From Streptomyces sp. NBC_01268 (GTDB lineage Bacteria; Actinomycetota; Actinomycetes; Streptomycetales; Streptomycetaceae): 64,000 nt of DNA. Numbering within the stretch: position 1 is the first letter of the stretch; the number at the start of each line of letters is the position of its first letter. The position numbers were made by a program, and so were the translations under genes. Shown piece by piece: positions 9,067 to 16,558 of this stretch. The notes under the pieces were generated by a model. That model did no database searches. It was not told the origin of the DNA and saw only the letters and a list, made by a program, of their open reading frames with translations. The stretch is from assembly GCF_036240795.1 (NCBI RefSeq), contig NZ_CP108454.1, positions 6,570,001 through 6,634,000 on the forward strand, given 5' to 3'.

Positions 9067-9106
9067 CGGTACTGCCGTACCCCTTGCAGTACCGTTTCGC
9101 GGTACC
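9067..9106. promoter_or_regulatory. Cluster of GGTAC half-sites (probable TetR operator)
   Basis: Between the divergent TetR and acyl-CoA dehydrogenase genes, CGGTACTGC (9067-9075) and GCAGTACCG (9086-9094) form a perfect 9-bp inverted repeat with a 10-nt spacer. Additional halves GTACC (9077-9081) and CGGTACC (9100-9106) make four half-sites in 40 bp. The position suits an operator for the adjacent TetR protein. Confidence 0.6.
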
Positions 9107-9131
9107 AGCTCGTGTCCTGACTGGAGTCGCC

Positions 9132-10277
9132 ATGGATGTCGACCGCCTGCTTCCCACCCCCGAAGCCGCGGACCTCATCGCCCTCACGCGGGAGATCGCC
9201 GACAAGGAGCTCGCGCCCCGCGTCGACGAGCACGAGGCCGCCGAGACGTACCCGGAAGGCCTGTTCGCGACCCTCGGCGGAGCCGGGCTGCTCGGTCTCG
9301 CGTACCCCGAGGAGTTCGGCGGCGGAGGCCAGCCCTACGAGGTGTACCTCCAGGTCCTGGAGGAGCTCGCCGCCCGCTGGGCCGCCGTCGCCGTCGCCAC
9401 CAGCGTGCACACCCTCGCCTGCCACCCGCTGCACTCCTTCGGCACCCCGGAGCAGAAGGAGCGCTGGCTGCCCGAGATGCTCGAGGGGCGCCGCATCGGC
9501 GGCTACAGCCTCTCCGAGCCGCAGGCCGGCTCCGACGCCGCCGCGCTCTCCTGCAAGGCCGAGCTCACCGACGACGGGGCCGCCTACCGGGTCACCGGCA
9601 ACAAGGCGTGGATCACCCACGGCGGCAAGGCGGGTTTCTACACCCTCTTCGCCCGCACCGCGCCGGGCAGCCACGGCATCTCCTGCTTCCTCGCCCCGGG
9701 CGAGACCGAGGGCCTCACCTTCGGCAAGCCCGAGCGCAAGATGGGCCTCCAGGCCGTCCCCACCACCTCCGCCCACTGGGACGGTGCCCTCGTCGACGCC
9801 GACCGGCGCATCGGCGACGAGGGGCAGGGCCTCCAGATCGCGTTCAGCGCCCTCGACTCGGGCCGCCTCGGCATCGCCGCCTGCGCCACCGGCCTCGCCC
9901 AGGCCGCACTGTCCGCCGCCGTCGCGTACGCCAACGAGCGCAGCACCTTCGGCCGCAAGATCGTCGACCACCAGGGCCTGGGCTTCCTCCTCGCCGACAT
10001 GGCCGCCGCCGTCGACGCGGCGCGCGCCACCTACCTCGACGCGGCCCGCCGCCGCGACCTGGGCCGTCCCTTCAGCCGCCAGGCCAGCGCGGCCAAGCTG
10101 ATCGCCACGGACACGGCGATGAAGGTCACCACGGACGCCGTCCAGGTGCTCGGCGGCTACGGCTACACCCGGGACTTCCCGGTCGAGCGGTACATGCGCG
10201 AGGCCAAGATCATGCAGATCTTCGAGGGCACCAACCAGATCCAGCGGCTGGTCATCAGCCGGCAGCTGAAGGCCTGA
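9132..10277 (+). CDS. Acyl-CoA dehydrogenase
   Basis: FAD-dependent acyl-CoA dehydrogenase (381 aa, normal length) catalysing alpha,beta-dehydrogenation of an acyl-CoA and passing electrons to ETF. The N-terminal helical domain, the flavin-binding segment SLSEPQAGSDAAAL (about residues 127-140), and the C-terminal GYGYTRDFPVERYMREAKIMQIFEG region are visible; the glutamate of FEGTNQIQRL is at the catalytic-base position of short-chain enzymes. ATG 9132 is chosen over the longer open frame because homology starts there. The gene has its own promoter region with operator-like repeats shared with the divergent TetR gene. ETF genes lie about 4 kb downstream. Chain-length preference is not determinable here. 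Confidence 0.9.
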   Translation: MDVDRLLPTPEAADLIALTREIADKELAPRVDEHEAAETYPEGLFATLGGAGLLGLAYPEEFGGGGQPYEVYLQVLEELAARWAAVAVATSVHTLACHPLHSFGTPEQKERWLPEMLEGRRIGGYSLSEPQAGSDAAALSCKAELTDDGAAYRVTGNKAWITHGGKAGFYTLFARTAPGSHGISCFLAPGETEGLTFGKPERKMGLQAVPTTSAHWDGALVDADRRIGDEGQGLQIAFSALDSGRLGIAACATGLAQAALSAAVAYANERSTFGRKIVDHQGLGFLLADMAAAVDAARATYLDAARRRDLGRPFSRQASAAKLIATDTAMKVTTDAVQVLGGYGYTRDFPVERYMREAKIMQIFEGTNQIQRLVISRQLKA

Positions 10278-10384
10278 CCCGTTCCGGTTGCCGGGCCACC
10301 CCGACGGGCGTAGTCCGGAAGGGGGACTTCTCCCCGGCTCCGCCCGGGGGACCCCCACCGTCGTGACCGGAGAGGAGTCCCATC

Positions 10385-10789
10385 ATGCTGGGCGACCTGA
10401 TCGGTGAGGAACAGGGAGAGACCACGGGCATCCGGGTGCTGTCCACCGACGGCGGGCATCCCGTCCTCGAAGCCTCGTTCGCGGCGACCGGCACACTGCT
10501 GGGCGTCGGGGTCAAGGACATGGGGACGTACGAATCGGCCATGGGCCCCGACGGCACGCTCTTCGGGGAAGGCCAGGGCGTCATCATGGCGCAGGGCGGT
10601 GCCACGATCACCTGGCACGGCTCCGGCGTCGGGCGTCTCGACGAAGCGGGCACGGTGCACTGGCGTGGCGCGATCTTCTTCGACACCGACGCCGAGGCGT
10701 TCAGCCGGCTCCACACGATCGCCGGCGTGTTCGAGTTCGAGACGGAAGAAAGCGGTAAGGCCACTGCGAAGATCTGGGAATGGAAGTAG
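10385..10789 (+). CDS. Conserved hypothetical protein (134 aa, beta-rich)
   Basis: Small soluble protein of unknown function, 134 aa, beginning MLGDLIGEEQGETTG after a good ribosome site (GGAGAGGAG). It has no signal peptide or membrane segment. The alternating pattern and repeated GTL, GEGQGVIM and ATITWHG motifs suggest a small beta-barrel resembling allene-oxide-cyclase or DUF3224-like folds, but this is only an impression. Its stop codon TAG at 10787 overlaps an ATG at 10780 (ATGGAAGTAG), which is probably the remnant start of the following acetyltransferase, so the two were likely translationally coupled. No functional claim is made. Confidence 0.7.
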   Translation: MLGDLIGEEQGETTGIRVLSTDGGHPVLEASFAATGTLLGVGVKDMGTYESAMGPDGTLFGEGQGVIMAQGGATITWHGSGVGRLDEAGTVHWRGAIFFDTDAEAFSRLHTIAGVFEFETEESGKATAKIWEWK

Positions 10790-10817
10790 TCCCGCCCCGC
10801 CGTCCGCTCCGCCGCTC

Positions 10818-11339
10818 GTCTACCGGGCGGCGGAGCCGGCCGACCGGGCGGCGATCGAGGCGATCGACGACTCCTTCACCACGGACCGGGTGTACGAGGT
10901 CCTTGCCGACGGGGACGGGTTCAGGCTGACGGAGACCCCGGTCGACCCGCCGCTCGTCAAGGTCTTCCCCGAGGAGGACGACGAGGACGCCGCGGGCTCC
11001 GGGGACCTGCACGTCGAGGTCGCCGTCGACGCCGGACTGGTGCGCGGCTTCGTCGCCGTCGGCGTGGAGGAGTGGAACCGGCGCCTCGTCGTCCACACCC
11101 TCGCCGTCGCGCCCACGCACCGCGGCGCCGGCGTCGGCCGGGCCCTGATGGAGCGGGCCTGCGCCTACGGGCGGAGCCTCGGCGCGCGCACCGCGTGGCT
11201 GGAGGTGACGAACGTGAACGCGCCCGCCGTCCGTGCCTACCGCCGGATGGGGTTCGAGCTCTGCGGGCTCGACACCACCCTCTACCGGGGGACGGCGAGC
11301 GAGGGCGAGACCGCCCTCTTCATGAGCAGGCCGCTGTAA
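10818..11339 (+). CDS. GNAT-family N-acetyltransferase, start unclear (possible frameshift)
   Basis: Acetyl-CoA-dependent N-acetyltransferase of the GNAT superfamily, about 170 aa. The acetyl-CoA-binding loop is VAPTHRGAGVGRALMERA, preceded by LVVHTLAV and followed by AWLEVTNVNAPAVRAYRRMGFELCG. The overall pattern resembles streptothricin-acetyltransferase-like enzymes. The homologous region starts at about 10818 (VYRAAEPADRAAIEAID), but this frame has no ATG, GTG or TTG there; the first usable start, GTG 10890, would remove the first beta strand and helix. ATG 10780 overlaps the previous stop in coupling fashion but is in another frame, so a single missing base in the GC-rich run 10783-10817 would explain the structure. 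The start given is where protein similarity begins, not a demonstrated codon. Confidence 0.7.
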   Translation, partial: VYRAAEPADRAAIEAIDDSFTTDRVYEVLADGDGFRLTETPVDPPLVKVFPEEDDEDAAGSGDLHVEVAVDAGLVRGFVAVGVEEWNRRLVVHTLAVAPTHRGAGVGRALMERACAYGRSLGARTAWLEVTNVNAPAVRAYRRMGFELCGLDTTLYRGTASEGETALFMSRPL

Positions 11340-11378
11340 GGCCGCTGTCAGCAGACGCACGTGAACACAAGGAGATCC

Positions 11379-12140
11379 ATGGACATCGCTGGTTCCGCCG
11401 CACTCGTCACCGGTGCCGCCTCGGGGCTCGGGGCCGCCACCGCCGCCGCGCTCGCCGCGAAGGGGGCCACCGTCTACGGCCTCGACCTCGACAAGGCCGT
11501 CGCCGGGGCCGAGGGCGGGGTGGACGGGGTCACCCTGATCGCCGCCGACGTCACCGACGAGGAGCAGGTCCGGGCGGCGCTCGCGCGGATCGACGACGAC
11601 GGCGCCGAGCTGCGGCTCGCGGTCAACTGCGCGGGCATCGCCCCCTCGGCGCGGCTCCTCGGTCGCAAGGGCCCGCACGACCTGGAGCTCTTCCGGACCG
11701 TCCTGGACGTCAACCTGGTCGGCACCTTCAACGTGCTGCGGCTCGCCGCCGAGTCCATCGCCCGCCGGGAGCCCGACGAGAACGGGCAGCGCGGACTCGT
11801 CGTCAACACCGCCTCCATCGCGGCCTTCGAGGGGCAGATCGGCCAGATCGCGTACGCGGCCTCCAAGGCCGGCGTCGCCGGGATGACGGTCACCGCCGCC
11901 CGGGACCTCGCCCAGTACGGCATCCGGGTCGTCACGGTCGCCCCCGGCATCGTCGACACCCCGATGATGGCCGGCTTCAGCGACGAGATCCGGGCCGGGC
12001 TCGCCGCGAGCGTCACCTTCCCCCAGCGGCTCGCCCGCCCGGAGGAGTACGCCCGCCTGGTCACCATGATCGCCGAGCACGACTACCTCAACGGCGAGAC
12101 CATCCGGATGGACGGCGCCCTGCGCATGGCCGCCCGCTGA
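11379..12140 (+). CDS. SDR-family oxidoreductase (3-hydroxyacyl-CoA dehydrogenase-like)
   Basis: Short-chain dehydrogenase/reductase of 253 aa. It shows the NAD-binding TGAASGLG (about residues 10-17), the acidic DLD motif after beta 2 favouring NAD over NADP, NCAGIA, and the catalytic Ser...Tyr-x-x-x-Lys set (TASIAAF and YAASKAG). The PGIVDTPMM and substrate loop match the type-II (HSD17B10-like) 3-hydroxyacyl-CoA dehydrogenases, so a role in beta-oxidation or branched-acid degradation fits the neighbourhood. ATG 11379 has AAGGAG just upstream (4-nt spacing); an in-frame GTG at 11361 is less likely. It ends 10 nt before the operator of the next TetR gene. Confidence 0.87.
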   Translation: MDIAGSAALVTGAASGLGAATAAALAAKGATVYGLDLDKAVAGAEGGVDGVTLIAADVTDEEQVRAALARIDDDGAELRLAVNCAGIAPSARLLGRKGPHDLELFRTVLDVNLVGTFNVLRLAAESIARREPDENGQRGLVVNTASIAAFEGQIGQIAYAASKAGVAGMTVTAARDLAQYGIRVVTVAPGIVDTPMMAGFSDEIRAGLAASVTFPQRLARPEEYARLVTMIAEHDYLNGETIRMDGALRMAAR

Positions 12141-12149
12141 CCACTGCGA

Positions 12150-12164
12150 TGGCACCAAGTGCCG
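12150..12164. promoter_or_regulatory. Palindromic operator, TGGCAC-N3-GTGCC variant
   Basis: TGGCACCAAGTGCCG, an imperfect copy of the palindrome TGGCACTGAGTGCCA found also at 12946 and near 16492. It lies 35 nt upstream of the TetR ATG at 12199 and suggests autoregulation. Confidence 0.6.
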
Positions 12165-12198
12165 CCGCGTGAGGGATCCGAGTGCTAAATTCCGGGGT

Positions 12199-12891
12199 AT
12201 GAGCACCCACCCCGTCAAGCCCTCGATGCGTGACTCCCTCGTCGCGGCGGCCTTCCAGCTCTTCCTGGAACGCGGCTACGAGCAGACCACGATCGACGAC
12301 ATCGTGAAGACGGCCGGGGTGGGCCGGCGGTCCTTCTTCCGGTACTTCCCGTCCAAGGAGGACGTGGTCTTCCCCGACCACGAGCAGAGCCTGGCCGACA
12401 TGACCGAGTTCCTCGCCGCGAGCGAGGACACCGACGACCCGCTGGTCCGGGTCTGCGAGGCCACCCGGCTCGTCATGCGGATGTACGCCGAGAACCCCAC
12501 CTTCTCCGTCCAGCGCTACCGCCTCACCCGCGAGGTGACCGGCCTGCGGACGTACGAACTGTCGGTGGTCTGGCGGTACGAGAAGACCCTCGGCGACTAC
12601 CTCCGCACCCGGTTCGCCGACCGCCGCGACGGCACCCTGCGGGCCAACGTGGTCGCGGCGGCCGTCGTGGCCGCGCACAACCACGCGCTGCGCCACTGGC
12701 TGCGCTCGGGCGGCGAGGGCGACCCGCTGGCCGAGGTGGACCGGGCCCTGGAGTTCGTCCGGGAGACCTGGAGCCCGGAGGCGGCGGCCCCGGTCGAGGG
12801 CGACGACGACGTGGTCGTGGTGATCACGAAGCGCTCCACCCCGATGTGGCGCGTGGTGCGCGAGGTGGAGTCGAGCCTCGGGGAGAGTTAG
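12199..12891 (+). CDS. TetR-family regulator of the local acyl-CoA oxidation genes
   Basis: TetR-type regulator of 230 aa. The DNA-binding domain is unusually clean: SLVAAAFQLFLERGYEQTTI and DDIVKTAGVGRRSFFRYFPSKEDVV (about residues 10-56). The ligand domain is helical and ends in an extension with little similarity to anything I recognise. ATG 12199 is preferred over GTG 12169, because the shorter form starts with MSTHPVKPS and keeps the HTH at the usual distance. The TGGCAC-N3-GTGCCA palindrome occurs in its own upstream region, before the next gene, and before the acyl-CoA dehydrogenase-ETF operon, so this protein is the best candidate for the factor controlling that set. The inducer is presumably an acyl-CoA. 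Confidence 0.88.
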   Translation: MSTHPVKPSMRDSLVAAAFQLFLERGYEQTTIDDIVKTAGVGRRSFFRYFPSKEDVVFPDHEQSLADMTEFLAASEDTDDPLVRVCEATRLVMRMYAENPTFSVQRYRLTREVTGLRTYELSVVWRYEKTLGDYLRTRFADRRDGTLRANVVAAAVVAAHNHALRHWLRSGGEGDPLAEVDRALEFVRETWSPEAAAPVEGDDDVVVVITKRSTPMWRVVREVESSLGES

Positions 12892-12945
12892 GGACACGCG
12901 GGGATCTCAGTATCGTCAAATGAGGGAACTCAGGTCTTTATTTGC

Positions 12946-12960
12946 TGGCACTGAGTGCCA
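12946..12960. promoter_or_regulatory. Perfect palindromic operator TGGCACTGAGTGCCA
   Basis: A perfect palindrome with 7-bp arms and one central base, 50 bp before the GTG of the zinc-ribbon protein. It is the best copy of a motif shared with 12150 and 16492-16529 and the likely binding site of the TetR protein encoded at 12199. Confidence 0.75.
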
Positions 12961-13009
12961 TATGTTTGCTCCCTGCACGGTCGAGCCGCCGAGTGCTAGG
13001 AGAAGCATC

Positions 13010-13405
13010 GTGTTCCACACCGGATCCACGGGTCTGCGCAGCGGGACCGCCGTCCTCGTCGAGGAATCGGCCGCCGAGCCCGAGCTCCACTTCCAGCGCT
13101 GCCGCTGGTGCCACAACACCACCTTCCAGCGCCTGCTCTGCCCCACCTGCGGGTCGACCGACCTCGCTCCCGAACTCAGCGCCGGAGAAGGCGTGATATC
13201 GGTGCGGCGCGGCTTCACCGCCGCCGAGGCCGACCTCTGGCCGGTGCACATGGCCGAGGGCTTCGTCGTGCGCTGCCGGGTCGACGGGCCGCCGCACGCG
13301 GTGCGCCCGGGCGTCCGGGTCAGGCTCGCCCCCGGAACCCTCGGCGTGGGACGCAGGCCGGTCGTCCGGCTCTGCGAGGAGGTCGCCCTGGACGGCTGGT
13401 TCTGA
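13010..13405 (+). CDS. Zinc-ribbon/OB-fold protein (DUF35-like)
   Basis: Small cytoplasmic protein of 131 aa with a zinc ribbon CRWCHN...CPTCGS (about residues 32-52) followed by a beta-rich region of OB-fold type. Such DUF35-like proteins commonly accompany thiolases and other acyl-CoA enzymes and are thought to bind acyl-CoA or act as partner subunits. GTG 13010 is chosen because AGGAGAAG sits 7 nt upstream; the longer open frame from 12920 would run through the operator at 12946 and is unlikely to be translated. It carries that operator in its promoter, tying it to the TetR-controlled acyl-CoA oxidation set. Function beyond this is inference. Confidence 0.75.
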   Translation: MFHTGSTGLRSGTAVLVEESAAEPELHFQRCRWCHNTTFQRLLCPTCGSTDLAPELSAGEGVISVRRGFTAAEADLWPVHMAEGFVVRCRVDGPPHAVRPGVRVRLAPGTLGVGRRPVVRLCEEVALDGWF

Positions 13406-13433
13406 AGCGGACCGCGCGGGTTCGAGGACATCG

Positions 13434-13478
13434 CGAAAGGGGGGCGGGTGGCACAGAGTGCCACCCGCCCCCCTTTCG
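13434..13478. terminator. 21-bp terminator hairpin embedding an operator-like core
   Basis: Arms 13434-13454 and 13458-13478 are perfectly complementary over 21 bp with an AGA loop, followed by a weak T run. It separates the convergent zinc-ribbon and etfA genes. Its apex, TGGCACAGAGTGCCA (13449-13463), differs by one base from the local operator. Confidence 0.85.
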
Positions 13479-13491
13479 TATGACCTCGGCG

Positions 13492-14448
13492 TCAGCGCGC
13501 GCCGATCTCGTCCGTGAGCTGCGGCAGCACCTCGAACAGGTCGCCCACCACGCCGTAGTCGACCAGGTCGAAGATCGGCGCCTCCGCGTCCTTGTTCACC
13601 GCGACGATCGTCTTCGAGGTCTGCATGCCGGCCCGGTGCTGGATCGCGCCGGAGATGCCCGCCGCTACGTACAGCTGCGGGGAGACCTGCTTGCCGGTCT
13701 GGCCCACCTGGTTGGAGTGCGGGTACCAGCCCGCGTCCACCGCGGCGCGCGAGGCGCCGACGGCCGCGCCGAGCGAGTCGGCCAGCTTCTCCACGACCGC
13801 GAAGCCCTCGGCCGCGCCGACACCGCGGCCGCCGGAGACCACGATCGCCGACTCGGTCAGCTCCGGGCGGCCGGTGGAGACCCGCGGGGTGCGCGAGACG
13901 ACCTTGGCCGCGTTGCCGGTGAAGGCGACGGAGGCGTTCTCGACCGCGCCCGCGGCCGGAGCGGCCTCCGGGGCGGCGGAGTTCGGCTTGACGGTGATGA
14001 CCGGAACGCCGTGCGAGACGGCCGACTTCACCTGGTATGAGGCGGCGAAGACCGACTGGGTGGCGACCGGGCCGTTCGCGCCGGCCTCCAGCTCCACCGC
14101 GTCGGTGATCAGGCCCGAGCCCAGGCGCAGCGCCACGCGCGCCGCGACCTCCTTGCCCTCGCCGGAGGAGGTCACCAGGACGGCGGCGACGCCCTTGTCC
14201 TTGGCGATCTGGGTGAGCGCGTCGACCTTCGGCACGACGAGCTGCTCGTCGAACTCGGGGCCGTCGACGACGTACACGGTCGCCGCGCCGTACTCGCCGG
14301 CCTTCGCGGCGACGGAGGCCGCGGCCTCCCCGGCGCCGAGCACGACGGCCGAGGGCTCGCCGATGCGGCGGGCCAGGGTCAGCAGTTCGAGGGCCGGCTT
14401 GCGGACCGCACCGTCGGCGTGGTCCACGAGAACCAGGATCTCAGCCAT
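13492..14448 (-). CDS. etfA: Electron transfer flavoprotein alpha subunit
   Basis: Alpha subunit (FixB type, 318 aa) of the electron transfer flavoprotein, which accepts electrons from acyl-CoA dehydrogenases and passes them to the quinone pool via ETF-QO. The C-terminal FAD domain is typical: [20 protein letters not shown], then [21 protein letters not shown] and [17 protein letters not shown], with [11 protein letters not shown] near the end. It is the last gene of the operon acyl-CoA dehydrogenase-etfB-etfA, 33 nt after etfB, and is closed by a strong hairpin. ATG at 14448 begins [13 protein letters not shown], as in other actinomycete EtfA proteins. Cytoplasmic heterodimer with the etfB product. 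Confidence 0.95.
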   Translation of the reverse strand: MAEILVLVDHADGAVRKPALELLTLARRIGEPSAVVLGAGEAAASVAAKAGEYGAATVYVVDGPEFDEQLVVPKVDALTQIAKDKGVAAVLVTSSGEGKEVAARVALRLGSGLITDAVELEAGANGPVATQSVFAASYQVKSAVSHGVPVITVKPNSAAPEAAPAAGAVENASVAFTGNAAKVVSRTPRVSTGRPELTESAIVVSGGRGVGAAEGFAVVEKLADSLGAAVGASRAAVDAGWYPHSNQVGQTGKQVSPQLYVAAGISGAIQHRAGMQTSKTIVAVNKDAEAPIFDLVDYGVVGDLFEVLPQLTDEIGAR

Positions 14449-14481
14449 GATTCCTTGCTCCTGAGGGATGGTGACGGTGGG

Positions 14482-15276
14482 TCAGATGAACTTCTGGGCG
14501 GAGAGGAACGCGGCGAGCTGCTTGCCGCCGTCGCCCTCGTCCGTGACGATCGTGCCCTGCGTACGGGCCGGGCGGGCGTCCGCCGACTCGACGAGGGTCC
14601 AGGAGCCCGCGAGGCCGACCTCGTCGGCGTCGATGCCGAGGTCGTCCAGGTCCAGCTCCTCGACCGGCTTCTTCTTGGCGGCCATGATCCCCTTGAAGGA
14701 GGGGTAACGCGCCTCGCCCGACTGGTCGGTGACCGAGACGACGGCCGGCAGCGGGGCCTCCAGCTGCTCGCTGGCGGCGTCGCCGTCGCGGCGGCCCTTG
14801 ACCGTACCGGTGGGGCCTCCCTCGACCGACACCTCGGAGAGCAGGGTCGCCTGGGGCAGGTTCAGACGCTCGGCGAGCAGGGCCGGCAGCACGCCCATGG
14901 TGCCGTCCGTCGAGGCCATGCCGCAGACGATCAGGTCGAAGCCGGTCTTCTCCAGGGCCTTGGCGAGGATCGCGGAGGTCCCGATGACGTCCGAGCCGTG
15001 GATGGAGTCGTCGTTGACGTGCACGGCCTTGTCCGCGCCCATCGACAGCGCCTTGCGCAGCGCGTCCTTGGCGTCGTCGGGGCCGACCGTGACCACGGTG
15101 ACCTCGGCGTCGTCGGCCTCCTCGGAGATCCGCAGGGCCTGCTCGACCGCGTACTCGTCGAGCTCCGAGAGCAGCCCGTCCACGTCGTCGCGGTCGACCG
15201 TCAGGTCGTCGGCGAAACCGCGGTCGCCGGTGGCGTCGGGAACGTACTTCACACAGACAGCGATCTTCAGGGTCAC
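14482..15276 (-). CDS. etfB: Electron transfer flavoprotein beta subunit
   Basis: Beta subunit (FixA type, 264 aa) of ETF; it binds AMP and contacts the dehydrogenase. The start TLKIAVCVKYVPD is standard, followed by NELDEYAVEQAL-like and VVTVGPDDAKDALRKALSMGADKAV, the family signature. It is the middle gene of the operon, 28 nt downstream of the acyl-CoA dehydrogenase and 33 nt upstream of etfA. The ETF pair presumably serves both acyl-CoA dehydrogenases of this region and others in the cell. GTG is used as the start codon at 15276. Confidence 0.95.
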   Translation of the reverse strand: MTLKIAVCVKYVPDATGDRGFADDLTVDRDDVDGLLSELDEYAVEQALRISEEADDAEVTVVTVGPDDAKDALRKALSMGADKAVHVNDDSIHGSDVIGTSAILAKALEKTGFDLIVCGMASTDGTMGVLPALLAERLNLPQATLLSEVSVEGGPTGTVKGRRDGDAASEQLEAPLPAVVSVTDQSGEARYPSFKGIMAAKKKPVEELDLDDLGIDADEVGLAGSWTLVESADARPARTQGTIVTDEGDGGKQLAAFLSAQKFI

Positions 15277-15304
15277 GGCCTGTCTCCTTTCAACGGGCGG
15301 GTGG

Positions 15305-16456
15305 TTACGGGAGGTTGCGGGCCATGACGATGCGCTGGACCTGGTTGGTGCCTTCGTAGATCTGGGTGATCTTGGCGTCGCGCATCATGCGCTCGACGGG
15401 GTAGTCGCGGGTGTAGCCGTAGCCGCCGAGGAGCTGGACGGCGTCGGTGGTGACCTCCATGGCGACGTCGGAGGCGAAGCACTTGGCCGCGGCGCCGAAG
15501 AAGGTCAGGTCGCCGTCGAGCCGTTCGGACTTGGCGGCGGCGGCGTAGGTGAGCTGGCGGGCGGCTTCGAGCTTCATGGCCATGTCGGCGAGCATGAACT
15601 GGATGCCCTGGAAGTCGGCGATGGGCTTGCCGAACTGCTTGCGTTCCTTGACGTAGCCCTTGGCGTAGTCGAGGGCGCCCTGGGCGATGCCGATGGCCTG
15701 GGCGGCGATGGTGATGCGGGTGTGGTCGAGGGTCTTCATGGCGGTGGCGAAGCCGGTGCCCTCGGCGCCGATCATGCGGTCGGCGGGGATGCGGACGTTG
15801 TCGAGGTAGACCTCGCGGGTCGGGGAGCCCTTGATGCCCAGCTTCTTCTCCGGGGCGCCGAAGGAGACGCCCTCGTCGCTCTTCTCGACGACGAAGGCGC
15901 TGATGCCCTTGGAGCGCTTGTCCGGGTCGGTGACGGCCATCACGGTGTAGTACTCGGAGACGCCGGCGTTGGTGATCCACCGCTTGACGCCGTTGAGGAC
16001 CCAGAAGTCGCCGTCGCGTACCGCGCGGGTCTTCATGCCGGCGGCGTCCGAGCCCGCGTCGGGCTCGGACAGCGCGTAGGAGAACATCGCGTCGCCCTTG
16101 GCGAGCGGGCCGAGGTACGTGGCCTTCAGCTCCTCCGAGCCGGACAGCACGACCGGCAGCGAGCCCAGCTTGTTGACCGCGGGGATCAGCGAGGAGGAAC
16201 CGCACGCGCGGGCGACCTCCTCGATCACGATCACCGTGGCCAGCGCGTCGGCGCCCGCGCCGCCGTAGGACTCGGGGACGTGGACGGCGTGCAGGTCGGC
16301 CGCGATCAGCGCGTCCAGGGCCTCCTGGGGGAACCGGCCCTCCTCGTCCACCGCCGCGGCGAACGGCGCGATCTTCGCCTCCGCCAGCGCACGGACCGTC
16401 TCACGGAGCATGTCGTGCTCCTCCGACAGGCGATACAGGTCGAAGTCCTTGGCCAT
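15305..16456 (-). CDS. Acyl-CoA dehydrogenase (ETF operon)
   Basis: FAD-dependent acyl-CoA dehydrogenase of 383 aa, heading the operon with etfBA. Flavin-binding YALSEPDAGSDAAGMKT, the central W-I-T-N segment, and C-terminal LLGGYGYTRDYPVERMMRD with catalytic-base YEGTNQVQRI identify a short/medium/branched-chain enzyme. ATG at 16456 (MAKDFDLYRLSEEHDMLRET) is where homology begins; the frame is open 34 codons further but those overlap the operator. The promoter region carries TGGCACT (16484) and an 11-bp inverted repeat of the TetR palindrome. Being cotranscribed with its electron acceptor suggests a major catabolic role; the acyl chain is not determinable. Confidence 0.93.
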   Translation of the reverse strand: MAKDFDLYRLSEEHDMLRETVRALAEAKIAPFAAAVDEEGRFPQEALDALIAADLHAVHVPESYGGAGADALATVIVIEEVARACGSSSLIPAVNKLGSLPVVLSGSEELKATYLGPLAKGDAMFSYALSEPDAGSDAAGMKTRAVRDGDFWVLNGVKRWITNAGVSEYYTVMAVTDPDKRSKGISAFVVEKSDEGVSFGAPEKKLGIKGSPTREVYLDNVRIPADRMIGAEGTGFATAMKTLDHTRITIAAQAIGIAQGALDYAKGYVKERKQFGKPIADFQGIQFMLADMAMKLEAARQLTYAAAAKSERLDGDLTFFGAAAKCFASDVAMEVTTDAVQLLGGYGYTRDYPVERMMRDAKITQIYEGTNQVQRIVMARNLP

Positions 16457-16483
16457 GGTCTGGGGCTCCCCTAGCAATGCTTG

Positions 16484-16529
16484 TGGCACTTTGGCACTGA
16501 GTACCCTCAGCAAAACACACTCAGTGCCA
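16484..16529. promoter_or_regulatory. Double operator upstream of acyl-CoA dehydrogenase-etfBA
   Basis: TGGCACT at 16484-16490, TGGCACTGAGT at 16492-16502 and ACTCAGTGCCA at 16519-16529. The last two are perfect 11-bp inverted repeats 16 nt apart, each equivalent to most of the TGGCACTGAGTGCCA palindrome. They lie 28-73 bp upstream of the start codon. Confidence 0.7.
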
Positions 16530-16558
16530 TGACGCCAGTGGCCAGGGGGCCGGACCAC

